This document shows positions 1 through 13,700 of a stretch of DNA of 58,199 nt, piece by piece (position 1 is the first letter of the stretch; each line of letters starts with the position of its first letter). This DNA is from Dipetalonema caudispina (taxonomy: Eukaryota > Nematoda > Chromadorea > Rhabditida > Onchocercidae). A program made the position numbers and the translations under genes. The notes beneath the pieces are model-generated. The model did no database searches. It saw only the letters and a program-made list of their open reading frames with translations, and had not been told where the DNA came from. Location: positions 5,680-63,878 of the forward strand of contig JABVXV010000346.1 of the NCBI GenBank assembly GCA_013365325.1, written 5' to 3'.

Positions 1-165
1 ATAATCTATTCAAATATATTCTTTCATCAAATTAGTGATGTAGCATAATCTATTCAAATATATTCTTTCATCAAATTAGTGATGTAGCATAATCTATTCA
101 AATATATTCTTTCATCAAATTAGTGATGTAGCATAATCTATTCAAATATATTCTTTCATCAAATT
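1..165. repeat. 44-base tandem repeat, about 3.75 copies
   Basis: Copies begin at 1, 45, 89 and 133, each starting ATAATCTATTC and ending GATGTAGC. The first three are identical by eye and the fourth breaks off near 163. The array begins at the window edge, so more copies may lie to the left. It has no coding potential. The near-perfect identity suggests recent expansion or homogenisation of a minisatellite. Confidence 0.95.
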
Positions 166-980
166 CTTCTCTTTTCTTTTGTTTATAAATTTTAAAATTA
201 TCTAAAAATTTCTAAATTACTTTTTACATGATTACTCTTTATTTCATTTCCTATTACATTTCATTATCTTTTCTCTTATTTTAATCCTCTAACTATCATT
301 ATATTATATGAAAAATATCTATGAGCTATTTTCTGAGAATCGATTTAAAAAAAGAGAGAAATGAAAAAGTATCTAATAACTTCAATTGTTATGCTACTAT
401 TGCTATCAGTCCAATAACAATTTTGCACTTTTAGTTTGAAATTTTCAAAGGTACCCTAATCTTTGTTACAACACTTCATTCTTCCCTCCTTTTCCCTTTT
501 TCTCTATTATACACACACATACACACACATACACACATACACACACACACATACATACATACATACATATACATATGTATGTATATATACGTGTACATGC
601 ACGTATATATACGTATTACTTGAATACGTGTAAATATATACGTGTAATTTTGAATATATTTACCGCATAGTTCTAGAATTTTCGGAGTTACGTTGAAATA
701 AATGAAGTTGGTTACTTATTTGACGTATGTCATAGTTTAACAACTTTTTATATGTGTATTTTGAGATATTTTCATGTTTACAGGAAAGGTTATAGGTCAT
801 ATTAATATTATTTGGTACATTTATTGCTATTATTTGAATGTACTCTCAATCCTATAATTATTTGCCTTTCCTTATTCTTATTTTTTTTTTTTTTATTTCG
901 GCCATTATTTTGTTTAATATTTTTATGCAAATTTTCGGTCTTTTCGTTTCTTTAAATTGAAAAAAAAAAAAAAAAAAGAT
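166..980. other. Non-coding upstream region of the CLIC-like gene
   Basis: No ORF or exon is supported here. The stretch is AT-rich with homopolymers, a CA/CATA/TA microsatellite and, close to 960-980, an A17 run just before the acceptor of the next gene. It presumably holds the promoter of the gene beginning at 994, but no specific element is recognisable. Confidence 0.6.
510..622. repeat. Compound microsatellite (AC)n/(ACAT)n/(TA)n
   Basis: Imperfect ACACAC, ACATACAT and then TATATACG units run consecutively. It is a typical slippage-prone compound dinucleotide and tetranucleotide repeat and is probably polymorphic between isolates. Confidence 0.9.
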
Positions 981-993
981 TTTTTCCTGCAGT
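981..993 (+). promoter_or_regulatory. Splice or trans-splice acceptor before the CLIC-like gene
   Basis: The sequence TTTTTCCTGCAG ends at 992, one base before the chosen ATG at 994. It is an excellent nematode 3' splice site. It is either a spliced-leader addition site or the acceptor of a short upstream exon; no upstream coding exon was recognised. Confidence 0.6.
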
Positions 994-3682
994 ATGGAAC
1001 CAGTTGTATTATGGGTGAAAGCAGGATCAGATGGTATACGCTTAGGTGGTGATCCGTTATGTCATCAAATTTTCATGATACTAATCGAAAAAAGTCTTCA
1101 TCCTGATTCTGATCTCATGTAAGTTCCCATTTTGTGCAAATTTATTTAATTTTAATAGATAAAATTATATTTTCAACTGATATTATTCCGGCACACTTTT
1201 CTTCACTGAGATATCTTTCCTTTTTTTTTTACAATATATATCAAGACTATATTCAAGCTTTTACAATATTCAAGCTAATCAAGTGTTAGCAACATATGTA
1301 GAAGATTAAACATTCTGTTTCAACGGATGCATTAACCGGAACGGTTTAGTCATTCGATATCATGAGCTATTTTGAAAAAGCTGTTATTCGTAAAACATTG
1401 AATCATTGATTTGATCAATAATCACATCATCACTGTATTCGTCATTGAGTAAACGGATAATTTTGATTAGAAATTGCAATGTTGAATGTCAAAATATTGA
1501 AGCATATGCTGAAATGTTTGAAAAATAATTTCAATGTTTATAGATTCAGCGTTAAAACAGTCAACGAAGCGAAGCCTCCACCAGAATTTCGTGAGGTTAA
1601 TTCTTTACTACCTAGTTCATGAATTTAAATCTTTAAAATTTTTTTCAATTTTAAATGGTTGTACATAGATGAATTAACGGTTGCGACATAATAAATGACA
1701 CACTGAGAAAAATAAAAGTGCAACGGGAAAAGAGAAAGAAAGCTGAGACGTTCCGAATGTAATTGGAAGAATTCCACATTGTATTGCATTGCAAAATAGC
1801 ACTTTTTTTCTTTAAGAGAACCTTTTACTTGATAATTATTTTCCGGTCCAGAATAAGATGACATCAGGAATGTGAAAACGTAATCCAAACAATAATGCAT
1901 CATTAGGTTAATCCACCGAGGAAAGTTTTTGCTTTCCATTCGTAACTTCTGATGATTAGGATTGCAAATTTGTTAGGGCATTTAGCAAACAAATTATCAA
2001 GTTTGGGTGATTAAAGTGAGGTTAGTTTACTTGTCTTATATTTACCTATTCTCTAAAATTTCTTAATTCTCATTATATTCTGATCCGAAATTTCTTTCCT
2101 ATTCTTTTCAATAACAGTGAAAGTGGTTTTGAAACTAACACGATTTTATATGGGATCTTACAACTAAATAAGAGGTAATTATTGATTTTTAGGCTGGTTT
2201 AAGGCATGCCCCAGCTTTGCAACACGGTGACGATTTAAGCTTATCTCATCAGGATGAAATTATTGACTACATCGATCGCGTATTTCCAATACCATCATTG
2301 AAATGTGAATGTTCCGCTGCTTCAGATGCTACTGCAAATCTTTTTCGTTCCTTCGCATTTTTCATCAAGGAAGTTAACACCGATCCAAAAGTATGTGATA
2401 CTGTCAATTTCAGAAATTTCAGAAACTTTGTCTTAAAAATCTAAAACTTTTTATAGCTAAACTTAGCGATGCTTTTTCAAATGTTTCAAATGCAAATGGA
2501 TTTTTGTCTACGTCGAAATCTACTTATTTTCGAGACCGAAGAGCAGAAGGTCAGGGGTTACAATGCGAATTACTATTATTTATTGTTATTGTTATTATCA
2601 GGCTTTGAATATGGAATTGATACGTTTGGATCGATATTTTAATGATATAAGCACATCATTTCTGGCAGCTGATCACTTAACCCATTTGGATTGTTATATT
2701 TTACCCAAGTTGCATACCATCCGGATTGCCTTAAGTGCATTGAAAGGATATGAAATACCGACAAATTTACACAATTTATGGGGTTACATGAAACGCGGTT
2801 ATGCTATGGAATCATTTCGGAAAAGTTGCCCAAGTGATCAGGTTATCGCTCTTTCTTCACCTTATTTTATTTGACTTTAACTTTTCGTTTATTCCCTCAT
2901 CATTTCCCGAATTTTTCTGTCAAAATTCCAATCGACCATTGAATCAAAAGATGGGTTAAATAAAATCATTGACAGAAGAGTTTTGAATTTTAGGACTTTT
3001 TTGGGGAAGTTGACAGCTAACTGCAGGCTCGATGCGTGACTGTGACTAATATTCTGTACGATAATACATCTGAAGGAGAATCTTCATGTGTTCTAGATTC
3101 TTAGTTGCTATCATAACAGAACCCTTTCAGACTGTAAATATCAGGAGGGTTTAGATAAATGTTGCGAAATTCTAGAACTTCGTTTGTTTGCTAACTATTC
3201 TCGATCGCTCTCCTATAGCAATTCTGTATCTTCGAACTCTCGAAAATTTTCTTTATTCTATCACCTACTTGTTTGTTTGTCATTTATATGTAAGTTTTAT
3301 GCCATAGAATAGTGGAGTAGTGATGAAATCTGAGACGTCGTAAGCTATTTGAAGTGTTAAGCTGCATTTCATTATACTCTGATACATCTTTCAGATATTT
3401 ATAATTTTGTTGCGATAAAATACCGGTAGCTGACTTCCAACTCTTTATCATATTTTTTAAAAAATTCATTTACTATGTATGTAGGTAAGCAAGTGATAAA
3501 ATAATTCGAAACCTATATTATTATGTTTTTGTTTGCAGGAAATAATACTGTATTGGGCAGAACGACCAGATACTCCAAATCTAACATCACAGAAGCGATC
3601 CCAGTTGTACCGCCAAAAAACTACCTACAGTTGGGATATTCCGATGGATGCTCAAAATGGTAAAATTAAAGAGAACGGCTAA
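994..3682 (+). CDS. CLIC/EXC-4-family chloride intracellular channel-like protein
   Basis: Exons 994-1118, 1544-1595, 2193-2390, 2602-2841 and 3539-3682 join in phase and give about 252 residues, the usual CLIC length (about 240-290). The N-terminus carries the thioredoxin-like part with D20-P-L-C23 where vertebrate CLICs have a C-x-x-S/C redox centre; C. elegans EXC-4 also has a D-x-x-C form. The segment around residues 60-75 ends in APALQHGDD, matching the cis-Pro loop of the GST fold. The all-helical C-terminal domain includes LDCYILPKLHTIR (family: DC-x-LMPRLHHIR). CLIC proteins move between cytosol and membrane; in worms EXC-4 shapes the excretory canal, while EXL-1 is a paralogue. The absence of a long C-terminal tail is closer to EXL-1, but I cannot separate the two. 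The 1596-2192 intron donor (GTTAAT) is weak. An AATAAA lies at 3881. Confidence 0.88.
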
Positions 3683-5793
3683 CAGGTAATGCAGATCAAT
3701 ACATCACATTTTAATGACGCATAAATTTAGTGCATAGTATATAAATTGAAACCCCATGAATACATATAAATTTTGATTTTATTATATATTTGCATATAAA
3801 TTCATAACAAATGTACTTTCCTCTTCTTTTTTACCAATATATCGACAAATTTTACTTACTTTAAATTTGCTACTATAAGGAATAAAGTGTAAATCAGCTT
3901 TTTCTAACAAATTAATTCATAGACAAGAATAAAATTCAAGGAAGTATACTTAAATATAAAGTTTCGGTGAATTTAGTAGTATGGATTTGGAGGATAGCTT
4001 TCGGCTGTTCGGATTGTGGAAATTTGACACGTGTACTATGTTAGCTGTCTCTCTAGTACATTAATACACTGGTTAATTTCTTGCTACCTGGTTGATATGC
4101 AGATATGACACCAAAGAAGATCGATTAAAAGGGAACAGGAATTGTCCAATATCCAAAGCTAAATTTTCTCAAATTTTTTTCCAAACTTTCTTTTAAAAGC
4201 AATTTGCTTGCGTATAAGAGATTCTTTGCATAGTAGTCGGAAAAGTGGCATCTATTTCGCTCAAGATAAATGTTACCGTTTTTCCAACACAAAAACTAAA
4301 CTTTAATAGGTTTGGGATTTGAACCAGTATCACAATTGTATGTTATCAATTTTATTTAGTAATAATTATTTGCTTAAAATAAGAAGGGAAAAAAAAGATA
4401 TCTTAGATTAAAAAAAAAAAAAAAAGTGCATCACGATAATGCTGTACGAATGGTAGTATTAATAGTAACCGCAAATCTAAGTTTAATCATAAGAAATTGT
4501 TAATAAATTGAAAAAAGATTTGATTTTTCTGGGGAAACCGTCTTGCATATATGGTATAATTACCGTGTTTATAACAGAAATTGTAACTTACGTATCAATT
4601 AGTATGTATATGCTTTGTTTGTTTCATTATTGACGACTAATATGCAAAATAAGAAAAATCTCTAAAATATGTTTCTATGTGTTTATTATGCAAAATCTCA
4701 AATATGTTTTGTCCATATTTTCTCTCATTATATCATCTTATGTTTCGTTTCTTGTAAATGTATGCTGTGGAATATTGGTAAATAAGTTTTAACAATGTTT
4801 TATTTCATTTTCATTTCCTTTGTGTAACTATAGCAAATGAAAAAAAGCAATTTCGGATCTTTTCCGCATTCATTAATGATAATTATCATTTTCTAATGGG
4901 AAGAAAGAAGCGATATAGTTTGTATTATCATATAAATACAAAAATATGCTATGACATAACATATGCAATCATTCCTGAACATTGAAAAATTTTCTTCGCA
5001 AATTAATCAAATATGAAAGATGGATGACAGGAAAAAGCATTGTAATTAGAAGATGTTAGAATTGTTGATCAACAATAACCAAAGAAAAGAAAGCAAGCCA
5101 AGAATGATAACCGGAAATAATTTTACGGGAAAAGATAAGATTGTGGGGAAGGGTTATCACAAAAGTGAAATTTGCAAAAAGTTTATCATAAAAGAGCTAG
5201 AAGAGGGAAGCATAAAATGAAGAAAAAGGTGTATGATCCAGAATTCGGAATATATGTTGAATTTTTTTTATCCGATTTATTAATATGAAATTATACTCAG
5301 ATGTTTAAATTTGCATTAAACATAACTTATCTAGAAATAAACTTTTCATTATGGAAAAGAAGACTTTTGATTAATTTTATAAGAAATTATTAGCATAAGA
5401 ATTAGCTTGAATTATTTATTCTTTAATCCAATTTTCACTTTCTTGAAGGTATTACAAAAGTTAAGTCATTCTGTGATATATGTTCTGCAAAAGCAATTAC
5501 TTGTCATGATTTTATCAAAATTCAACTATCTTATATTCAGAAAAAAAAAAAAGAAAGAAAAAATAAAACTGTAATTTACAATGTCCATCCAAAAAAATGT
5601 TAGTTAATCTTGATGGGAATTTAAATTTGCATCGTGGCTAAAGGAGCGTGAAAATCGAACTTCTTCAAAGGATAGGACCTCAGAATTGGATGTTGGGGAC
5701 AAATGGATGGGAGGAAGTGAAGGATTTTGAAATTTCCTACGATTTCAAATCCTTGAAATTTATCAGAATGTTATAGGATTTGTAACTTTTCAG
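3683..5793. other. Intergenic region, CLIC-like to eIF3e
   Basis: No coding exon is supported over about 2.1 kb. It begins with the 3' UTR of the CLIC-like gene, with a poly(A) signal at 3881-3886, and ends in the acceptor TAACTTTTCAG at 5783-5793, probably the spliced-leader site of the eIF3e gene. The remainder is AT-rich with short A runs. Confidence 0.6.
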
Positions 5794-5813
5794 ATATCTA
5801 CGTTAATAATAAC

Positions 5814-8800
5814 ATGGCTGAATACGACTTGACTAAAAAGATGGCACCATTTTTCGACCTTCATTTAGTTATACCACTGTTGGAGTTTATTGAACCAAGG
5901 AATGTAAGTGAAACTATTTCATTGCTTTAGTTAAATTTTCTAAAATTTTTCTACTTTCCTTTGAATGATATAATGTAATTTTTACGAAAAATTTCACAAA
6001 GTTCAAGTTTATAAGTTAAAATTTAAATTAGAATCGATGTGTGATTACTTGGCGTAAACATATTCATGTGATGATCAATGATCTCTTTATATTTAAGGCA
6101 TAATTTCTTTTTTATACCTTGGATGTGTTTATACATAGCCCGCTGAAGTGTTAAACATTGAGCAATTGTATGTAATTTGACAAAACCATTCTTCCAAATA
6201 CATCTGTTATTAAAATCCTTTTTTCCAGATTTATGATCATGACTCTCTGATTAAAGTGCATCGTCGAGTTTTGCTGAAGACAAATATGATCGATAGTGTA
6301 ATTGAAACATATCCAGAAGGTGAAGTGCCAAAGGAGCTAGAGCAACGGAAAGTTGAAATTCTCAGCCAGGTATTTGTTGATTCTCGATATTTAACAATTT
6401 CAGGTTTAATATAGAAACTACCGAGTTTTGTATATTGTATTAGCTTTAGTTAATTTGTTGTTTAGACTGCTTATTTAGGCAGTAAATGATCTTTCCATGT
6501 AACAGTGTTACCGATTTTTGTGCGTTGGAATAATTAATGTAATTATTAGCGTCGTTATTCATTTTTTATTGCCATATTTACATGAGTTTATGTATTTGCA
6601 AACTTGTTTTTACTCTTCTATTTGCTACCGACTTAAAAATCGTATTGCAGCGTGAAAAATTGAAAGTGAAAGTAGATCCGGTTGTAGAAATTTTGGAATC
6701 AGAACCAGTGAAAGCAATGATGGATAGTCGTGAATTGACGAATAATCGAATTCTTGAATATGTTACTACAAATCATGGGGTAATTTTATTCATAAAAACC
6801 AGAATTTTACATGCCTTTTTATTGGAGGTAATTTTTTTAAAGTGAAGACATGCCTTGCTCTTATCTGTAGTTGCTGTTTGGATAATGGATTAGCTGGGTT
6901 GCAACGTTGTGAGAAGAATGACCGAGGATTTTAATCTTCCCAAGGTTGAATGATGGACTCATAGATGGAAAAATAGATGAGAATGAGAAAACAAGAAATG
7001 AGGGAGAGAAGACATTCTGATAATATATTTATTTTTAAATATGTTTCTTAGAATCTGGTTAACATCGCGGAAGTTTACTATCCTTTATAGCTCACCGAAG
7101 AGATGCTTGACTCTCTGTTTCGCTACGCCAAATTTCAATACGAATGTGGTAATTACTCGGCTGCATCTTTGTGTCTTGATTATTACCGTAATATTGTACC
7201 GCAACAAAATCCAAATTATCTGAGCGCACTGTATGGCAAATTGGCTTCCGAAATATTACTGCAAGTAAGTATGTATGAGATAATTAAAGCTTCTGAGGAA
7301 CCCTCCAGTGATAAAACTGATAATGGATGGGGCAAATCTCCGTTGAAATGATGCGCAACGTCCTTAGACAACATTGCTGAGGTTTGCAAAATTTTGTCAA
7401 CAGTTATTCTGACCAAGCCATAATCTCAATTTAGTGGTTGTTAGATTTGGGTTTTTATTAGCAGTGTTGAAAACATTATAATAAGTAACATAGTTGTGTA
7501 TTGGGCTGTGTTCTTTAATTACATCTATCAAAAGGGAGATGATCATTCATTGATTGCATTTCGTAAAGAGAAATCAGTGAACAAAAGAAAAAAAAGAAGG
7601 AAAACGAGGATTTCTTTCGATGTATTCAAAAAAACCTGAGAAGATTTTGATTGCTTTTTCCAGGAATGGACACATGCTAAAGATGACTTAACCAAATTGC
7701 GAACATACATTGATTTTAATCCATTTGACACTGAATTAGAATCAGTGCAGCAACGCGCATGGTTAATGCATTGGGCTTTGTTTGTTTATTTCAACTATCC
7801 GAAGGGACGTGATGAAATTGTTGAAATGTATCTTAACCAGCAGCCGTATTTGAACACAATACAGGTAAGTCTTTAATATGCGTATGTCTTTTTTTTTTTT
7901 GTTCATATATTTTTTCTATTCTGTGATAAACGTTGCAAACATTTTTTGTATTTTTTTACATCATTAAATTTATGTACATATGAGATAGCGCTCCACACTC
8001 CTTCATTTTGCACGATCTGCAAGCATAGAACATTCGGATGTATTGGTTATTGCTCCTTTTTCTTTAGCTCTCTTGTTATCCATAACACAAATTTTTATAA
8101 TATAGAACTGTAATGCCCAAGTCATCATTTTCTTCAATTTGTGTACATAAAAGGTAAGCGATATATTTCTGTTGTTTTAGATAGCTTGTCCACACCTTTT
8201 GCGATACTTGGCCGTAGCAGTTGTAACGAGCAAAACAAAACAAAAAAACAGTTTGAAAGATTTAATCAAAGTAATTGATATTGTAAGTTATTTTATTGAA
8301 GCATTAAATATAGAACAAATATAGTCAAAGATTAAAAAATAAATTGGTTCGAACATGTAAATTTTGCATTTAACATGATTAGGCTTACACCGAATCCATT
8401 ATTTCATTATGTCTTATTTTGATCGTTTTGTTTTTTCAATTAGTTTTCGATTACTTAATTATCTGATTTGTCACATTGGTTTTCATTCAAGGAGCGACAC
8501 AACTATGAGGATCCAGTTACTGACTTCTTAACTTGTCTCTATATTAAGTATGACTTCGACGAGGCGCAGAAAAAGCTGAGGAAATGCGAAGATGTTAGTT
8601 ATTTTTTTAAGTGCTTTGTAGATCTTCTTAGTTGAAATAAAGATTCCCGACACAAGAATGCAATTTTATGATGGTTCCAGGTTTTATCAAATGATTTCTT
8701 CCTGACTGCTTGCTTAGAAGATTTCCGAGAGAGTGCCAGATTGCTGATTTTTGAAATGTTCTGCAGAATTCATCAGTGTATTTCGATACAAATGCTTGCC

Positions 8801-9558
8801 GAACGTCTTAACATGCAGCAGGTATGCGTACATCCGTGATTTTGAAATTTTTTCCATAAATTAAACTGTTTACAAAGTGGAACAGTATAAATTTGTGGGG
8901 TAAGTTCTAAGAATACAATAAAGTTTTAGAGAGTTTAACTCTGAATAGTTTCACGTAGTTGTATTTCAGGTTGAAGCAGAAAGGTGGATTGTTGATTTAA
9001 TTAGGACGTATCGTATTGATGGTGCCAAAATTGACTCCAAACTTGGACAGGTATGACTATCGATATTGCTTGAAATTACATTTCTTAGAGCTTTCTTATT
9101 ATTTAAACAAAGTTAGTGTGAAAAGAGAAGGGGTGCTGAATAATTCTAACGATACTTTGTTTTTCGGCTTTTATTTCCATGGCTACTCAATTTGTTTTAC
9201 AGGTTGTTATGGGGGCTAAAACTACTTCTGTTCATGAGCAAGTGATGGAAAACACGAAACGGTTGACTTTTCGCGCGCAACAAATTGCTCTACAACTAGA
9301 AAAAATGAAATTAGACAAGAAGGTTTGCATCATCAATTCCTATGTCATATGATTTTGTGAAGAATATCGAGATTTCCAAAGTTACGTTGACAGCTGCAGA
9401 GGTTATCGCACCCATGAAATCATTTTCAGATTGTTAGTGAATACCATTCACTCTCTGAATGGAATTTCTCCAGAACTTTTTCTTGTTTTTTTCCTTAAAT
9501 GGAATTTCAAACCTAAATTTCCAAATTTCAGGGCACTTGGAAGACTGAATTATCATAA
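5814..9558 (+). CDS. eif-3.E: Eukaryotic translation initiation factor 3 subunit E (INT6)
   Basis: Subunit of the eIF3 octamer core that helps recruit mRNA to the 40S ribosome. Exons 5814-5903, 6229-6369, 6651-6779, 7091-7264, 7664-7864, 8181-8282, 8492-8593, 8681-8821, 8970-9050 and 9203-9322 are each a whole number of codons, giving 427 residues. The N-terminus [19 protein letters not shown] is diagnostic of eIF3e. The C-terminal PCI domain (about 225-400) ends in the winged-helix stretch [11 protein letters not shown] and SKLGQVVMG. The last exon is less sure: 9532-9558 (ending TWKTELS) joins in phase and gives about 435 residues; reading through the last donor stops at 9352 after ten extra residues. 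ATG at 5814 lies 20 bases after a strong acceptor. A poly(A) signal AATAAA lies at 9999. Confidence 0.96.
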
Positions 9559-10750
9559 TATCAATTCTGTGGGAAATAATTTGTGATCAAATGATTGTAT
9601 TTTCATGTTTAGAGGGGTTTTCGCTGTTTATTTAAATTGTATGAAAGCCCTGATATGACCAGGCCTTACAATCTTCTCTTCATACTTATCTTGGATTAAA
9701 TTAAGATAGTGCGAAATATTTAAATTGAGTATTGATTTTTGAACCCGTCATTTCATTTCATTGATATATCGCCATGCTTTGTTCAAATTTTGGACAAAAT
9801 ATTGGCTGTTAAAGGCCTATCTTATGCAGTCAAGAAGAGTAACTTATTATGGAAATCATTCAATTATCAGTACGAATTTGGTCCTCCAACTGTTACTATA
9901 AATCCCACTTCACATGACTGATATAAGTCGATTAAAGATCATATGTCATGAAACTGTCGATTACATTATTATTGAACGATAAAGACTTAAACCTCATGAA
10001 TAAATTGTAGCATTTCGATCGAATGATTGCCACGATGTGACAACATTCTTCCATTGGATGGCAAAGAGCATTCGTTAGCTTGCCTTCTGTTCAGAAATTT
10101 GGATTGATATTAACACTTTGCAAATAATATAATTAAGATTAATTTTACTCTACATTGAACTATTTAATAGAGATGAATTGCACTGGAATAATTGTATTGA
10201 AAATTAAAGAAATTGCATTGAAGCGAAGTTAATATTTAATTAGGTTCAGTTTTGGTTAGTACGAAGTTGATCCAATTTTTCCAGTGAAAGCTGTTTATTG
10301 AACTTTTACTCTGTTACTTTGTTTTCGTTCAATGTTTGCTTTGTTGCTGGATAATGGAAATGAAATAGAAATAATGAAGTTTATTTATTTATTTTTTCCG
10401 AATTCTTATCTTTCTTCCATGGTGCATATCCAAAGTTAGATTCTGTTCAGAGTTAATTAGTTGCCAACATTTCTTCTTGCTAATAATGATATCAAAAATT
10501 TACTACATTATTATAATACAAGAAATGATGAAGTAATATGACCAGGTTTTCATAAACTGTTATTGGTTATTTGATACTTTCCAATATTAAGATACAATTG
10601 GTTTATAAAGCTAACATTTTACGGTTATTGCATCGTTAGCTTATCAGATGACAATTGGAAGGTGCTTGACAAAATTCATTTATGAAATTATTGAAAATAT
10701 TATCTCCCACAAGTTCGTAGTAGTGATTTCAATCAATCACTTCTCTTATC
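9559..10750. other. Convergent intergenic region, eIF3e and BTB gene
   Basis: It separates two genes that point towards each other. It contains the eIF3e 3' UTR with AATAAA at 9999-10004. ORFs at 9739-9921 and 10648-10848 are short, lack splice context or recognisable similarity, and the second overlaps the last exon of the BTB gene on the other strand. Nothing else is supported. Confidence 0.6.
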
Positions 10751-13700
10751 CTACAATTTCCGAGGTTGATCTCTACTTGTGGATGTTGATGGTGAGCTAT
10801 GATCTGTTCCACTGCTATAATCATTCACGCTACCATTCTTATCACTAGTAGTTGCAATACTTCGATTATCACTTGATTTAAAATAGCTTGAACTGTCTGA
10901 AACAAAAATAAAAGAACTATTTGAAATGAGATAAAAATCTAACAGAGATTTATAATCTAAACATACAAAAGGTCATTCTAATAAATTGAAGTACACGTCC
11001 GTAATAGTAACGTAATAAAAAACCTTCACTATCAGATGAACTACCAGTCGTCTTACGTTGTTTTCTTGACTGTTTACTTTTGCTGGATTTCGTTGTTATA
11101 CCTGAAAAAAAGATTCAAATAATATCTTTGTATAATAAAATCGTATTAAATTTTTCTTTATTCCTTCGATTTTTTTTTTTTTATTTTATGGAATTTGTTG
11201 GTTTAATCTCTTTTCTCTCAGTATAATTTTACATATGGTAATGATAATTATTTATTATTCAGTTAATCTTATTTTAAAATAATTTAGATGAATACTTGTT
11301 AACATGTGATACACTCATTTATTTTTTCTTTCTTTTATAATTTAAAAATGTTTTATGATATTGGAATAAAAATTACACATTTTATTATTTGTTGTACAAA
11401 TTTTTACAAGATTTCAAAGCTAATTTTTATCTTTAAATAACAAATAAATAAGATTAGATGATGGAAGATGATGAATGATGTAAAGAAATTATTTTATTTT
11501 TTACTTTTAGTAAGCTTTTATCGCATATTTTCAACTCATCTGATGTTACATTTCATTAGATCAAAAAGTTTCATTTCAAATATATCCTAAATTTGTTAAT
11601 TTAAAAAAATTTGATAGAAATAATTCAATCAATCAATTAATGAGAACAAAAAAAAAAATTAAGAAGACAAAAAGAATTTTAATTTCTTTTTCTAATTCTT
11701 ACCACTTTTATCCTGTAATGTTTTCATTTCATCCGTCTCATTTTTGCTTACGATTTCTTTTTTTTCTAAAAAATGAATTTTCCTTTTTTTTTTTTTCTTT
11801 TCATAGATAAATTTTAATGCTTCTTCGTTATATATACATTTAGCTAATGCAAGGAATGCAAATTTTGATGAAATTTTATAAAAACCTTTCGTTAATTCTG
11901 GCTTTGTTAGCGTTGTATTGCATTTTTGCCTACCTGTAATTAATTAAAATATGTAACATTTGTGCATATGCGTGTGTGTGTACATATATGTATGTTTTAA
12001 AATTTCAAATACAAATTTAATATTAAATTATATCTACAACTTTTTAATTACAAGAAAAGATAGTTAAATAAAATGGAAAATAATGATGAAACAAAACGAC
12101 GTTGAAATTTTTTCATAGAAGAAATAAATAAGTAAAAAAACAAAGATAATTATAATAGCTTCATTATCTTACTCAGTAATTGCTACAAATCAAACGTACG
12201 TTTGTATTCTTCTGCATAACATGCCATACGTTCAGCACGTGTTGTACGTCGTTTTTGTGAAACTCCAAATATAGAACGTTTTATATCTTTGCCCTCACTG
12301 CACAGATCACTTTTTTTGTCATCTATTGTTTGTGATGGTGATGATTCTAAAAATTCATCTTTTTTTTTTTTAAATATTTTCAAAATGTAAGAAAAAAAAG
12401 AAATTACTGAATAAATGAATAATTTTATAATTTGATAGAATTTTCTAAAAAAAAAAAAAAGAAAAAAACAAATCTACAAATTTTATTCATCACTTGGTTT
12501 AGCCGTAATATAAGATGCTTTAATAGGTGGCGCTTTTCTTCGATATACAATCTTTCGACTAGGTACACTAATACTAAAAAAAAAAATTATTTTAACAAAT
12601 TTAAAAAAAAAAAAACTGTTGAAATATTTAACATAATATTTCTCTTTCGTATTTAATTTAATTTGCTATTGTATTCATGCAAAATCGAAACACTTATAGT
12701 TATCAAAATTTACATATTCGCACAATATGAAACGTTTAAACTTTTTAAAATTATTCGAATGCATGTAATATGAAAAGCTTAAATTTGTCAAAATTATTCA
12801 ACAAGAAAGATTCGAAAATTCATTACAAAAAATCTTCAGCATTTATTCATATCGGCAAAATATATTTTCTTAATATCATTCATTTATTTCACATATCATA
12901 CGTCGTAATTTTTTTCTTTTTTTGTTTTAACTTTGCAATATAATTATTTACAAATTTTTAATTTTTAAATCTTACACAAATTGTGTATGAGCATTTTTAT
13001 TGCCACATCGTTTGTATGAGTTATGTTCAGCTAAAACACATATCCGATGAGCATTTGTGTTATTGAAAGTATAGTGAGCAAATGCTGACATCTAAAAATT
13101 TACAAAAATTTTTATTACTTTTTTCCAATACCATTAATATAGATATATACTACTGGAAGAAAAATGTATATAATTAATGGGTATGCTTAATTGATCAATC
13201 AATATTTCAAGAACTAAATTAAACATCAACTTAAAATTATGCTGAAACGAAATTTCAGGCATTAAAGTATTATTTGTTTATCTTTTTTTAAAAAAGAAAT
13301 AACATACTATTTGTGCATAATTAGGCATAGTATCAGTAAGCGCAAAAAGATCAAAACGTTGATCAGGCGTTAAATTAATAATACGTATACAACGTAATAC
13401 CAAGTGAGAGAAATGAACACGCTCAGGTTTAGCAGCTAACCATGAAATGCTTGTTTCTAATACATCATATTCACTATTTATATTTAGATCACACCTGTAA
13501 AATTTGATCCTAAAAATTTACTCATCCAAAAGTGATTGATTAATTAATCAAATTTAAATCAGTTATTCGATAAAGTATTCAAAATTAGCATATATTAAAA
13601 CCAAACGTATGATTAATTCAATGAAATATTTAATGCAAAAAAAAAGAAAATGCCAATTAATCAAACCGATCCAAAATACGAAGGATAGCATCAAGTGGAA

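Noticed and set aside
1996..2022. Sequence resembling the reverse complement of the SL1 leader (TTTGGGTGATTAAA)
   Set aside because: Several mismatches to SL1, no donor site or SL RNA context, so it is a chance match in AT-rich DNA.
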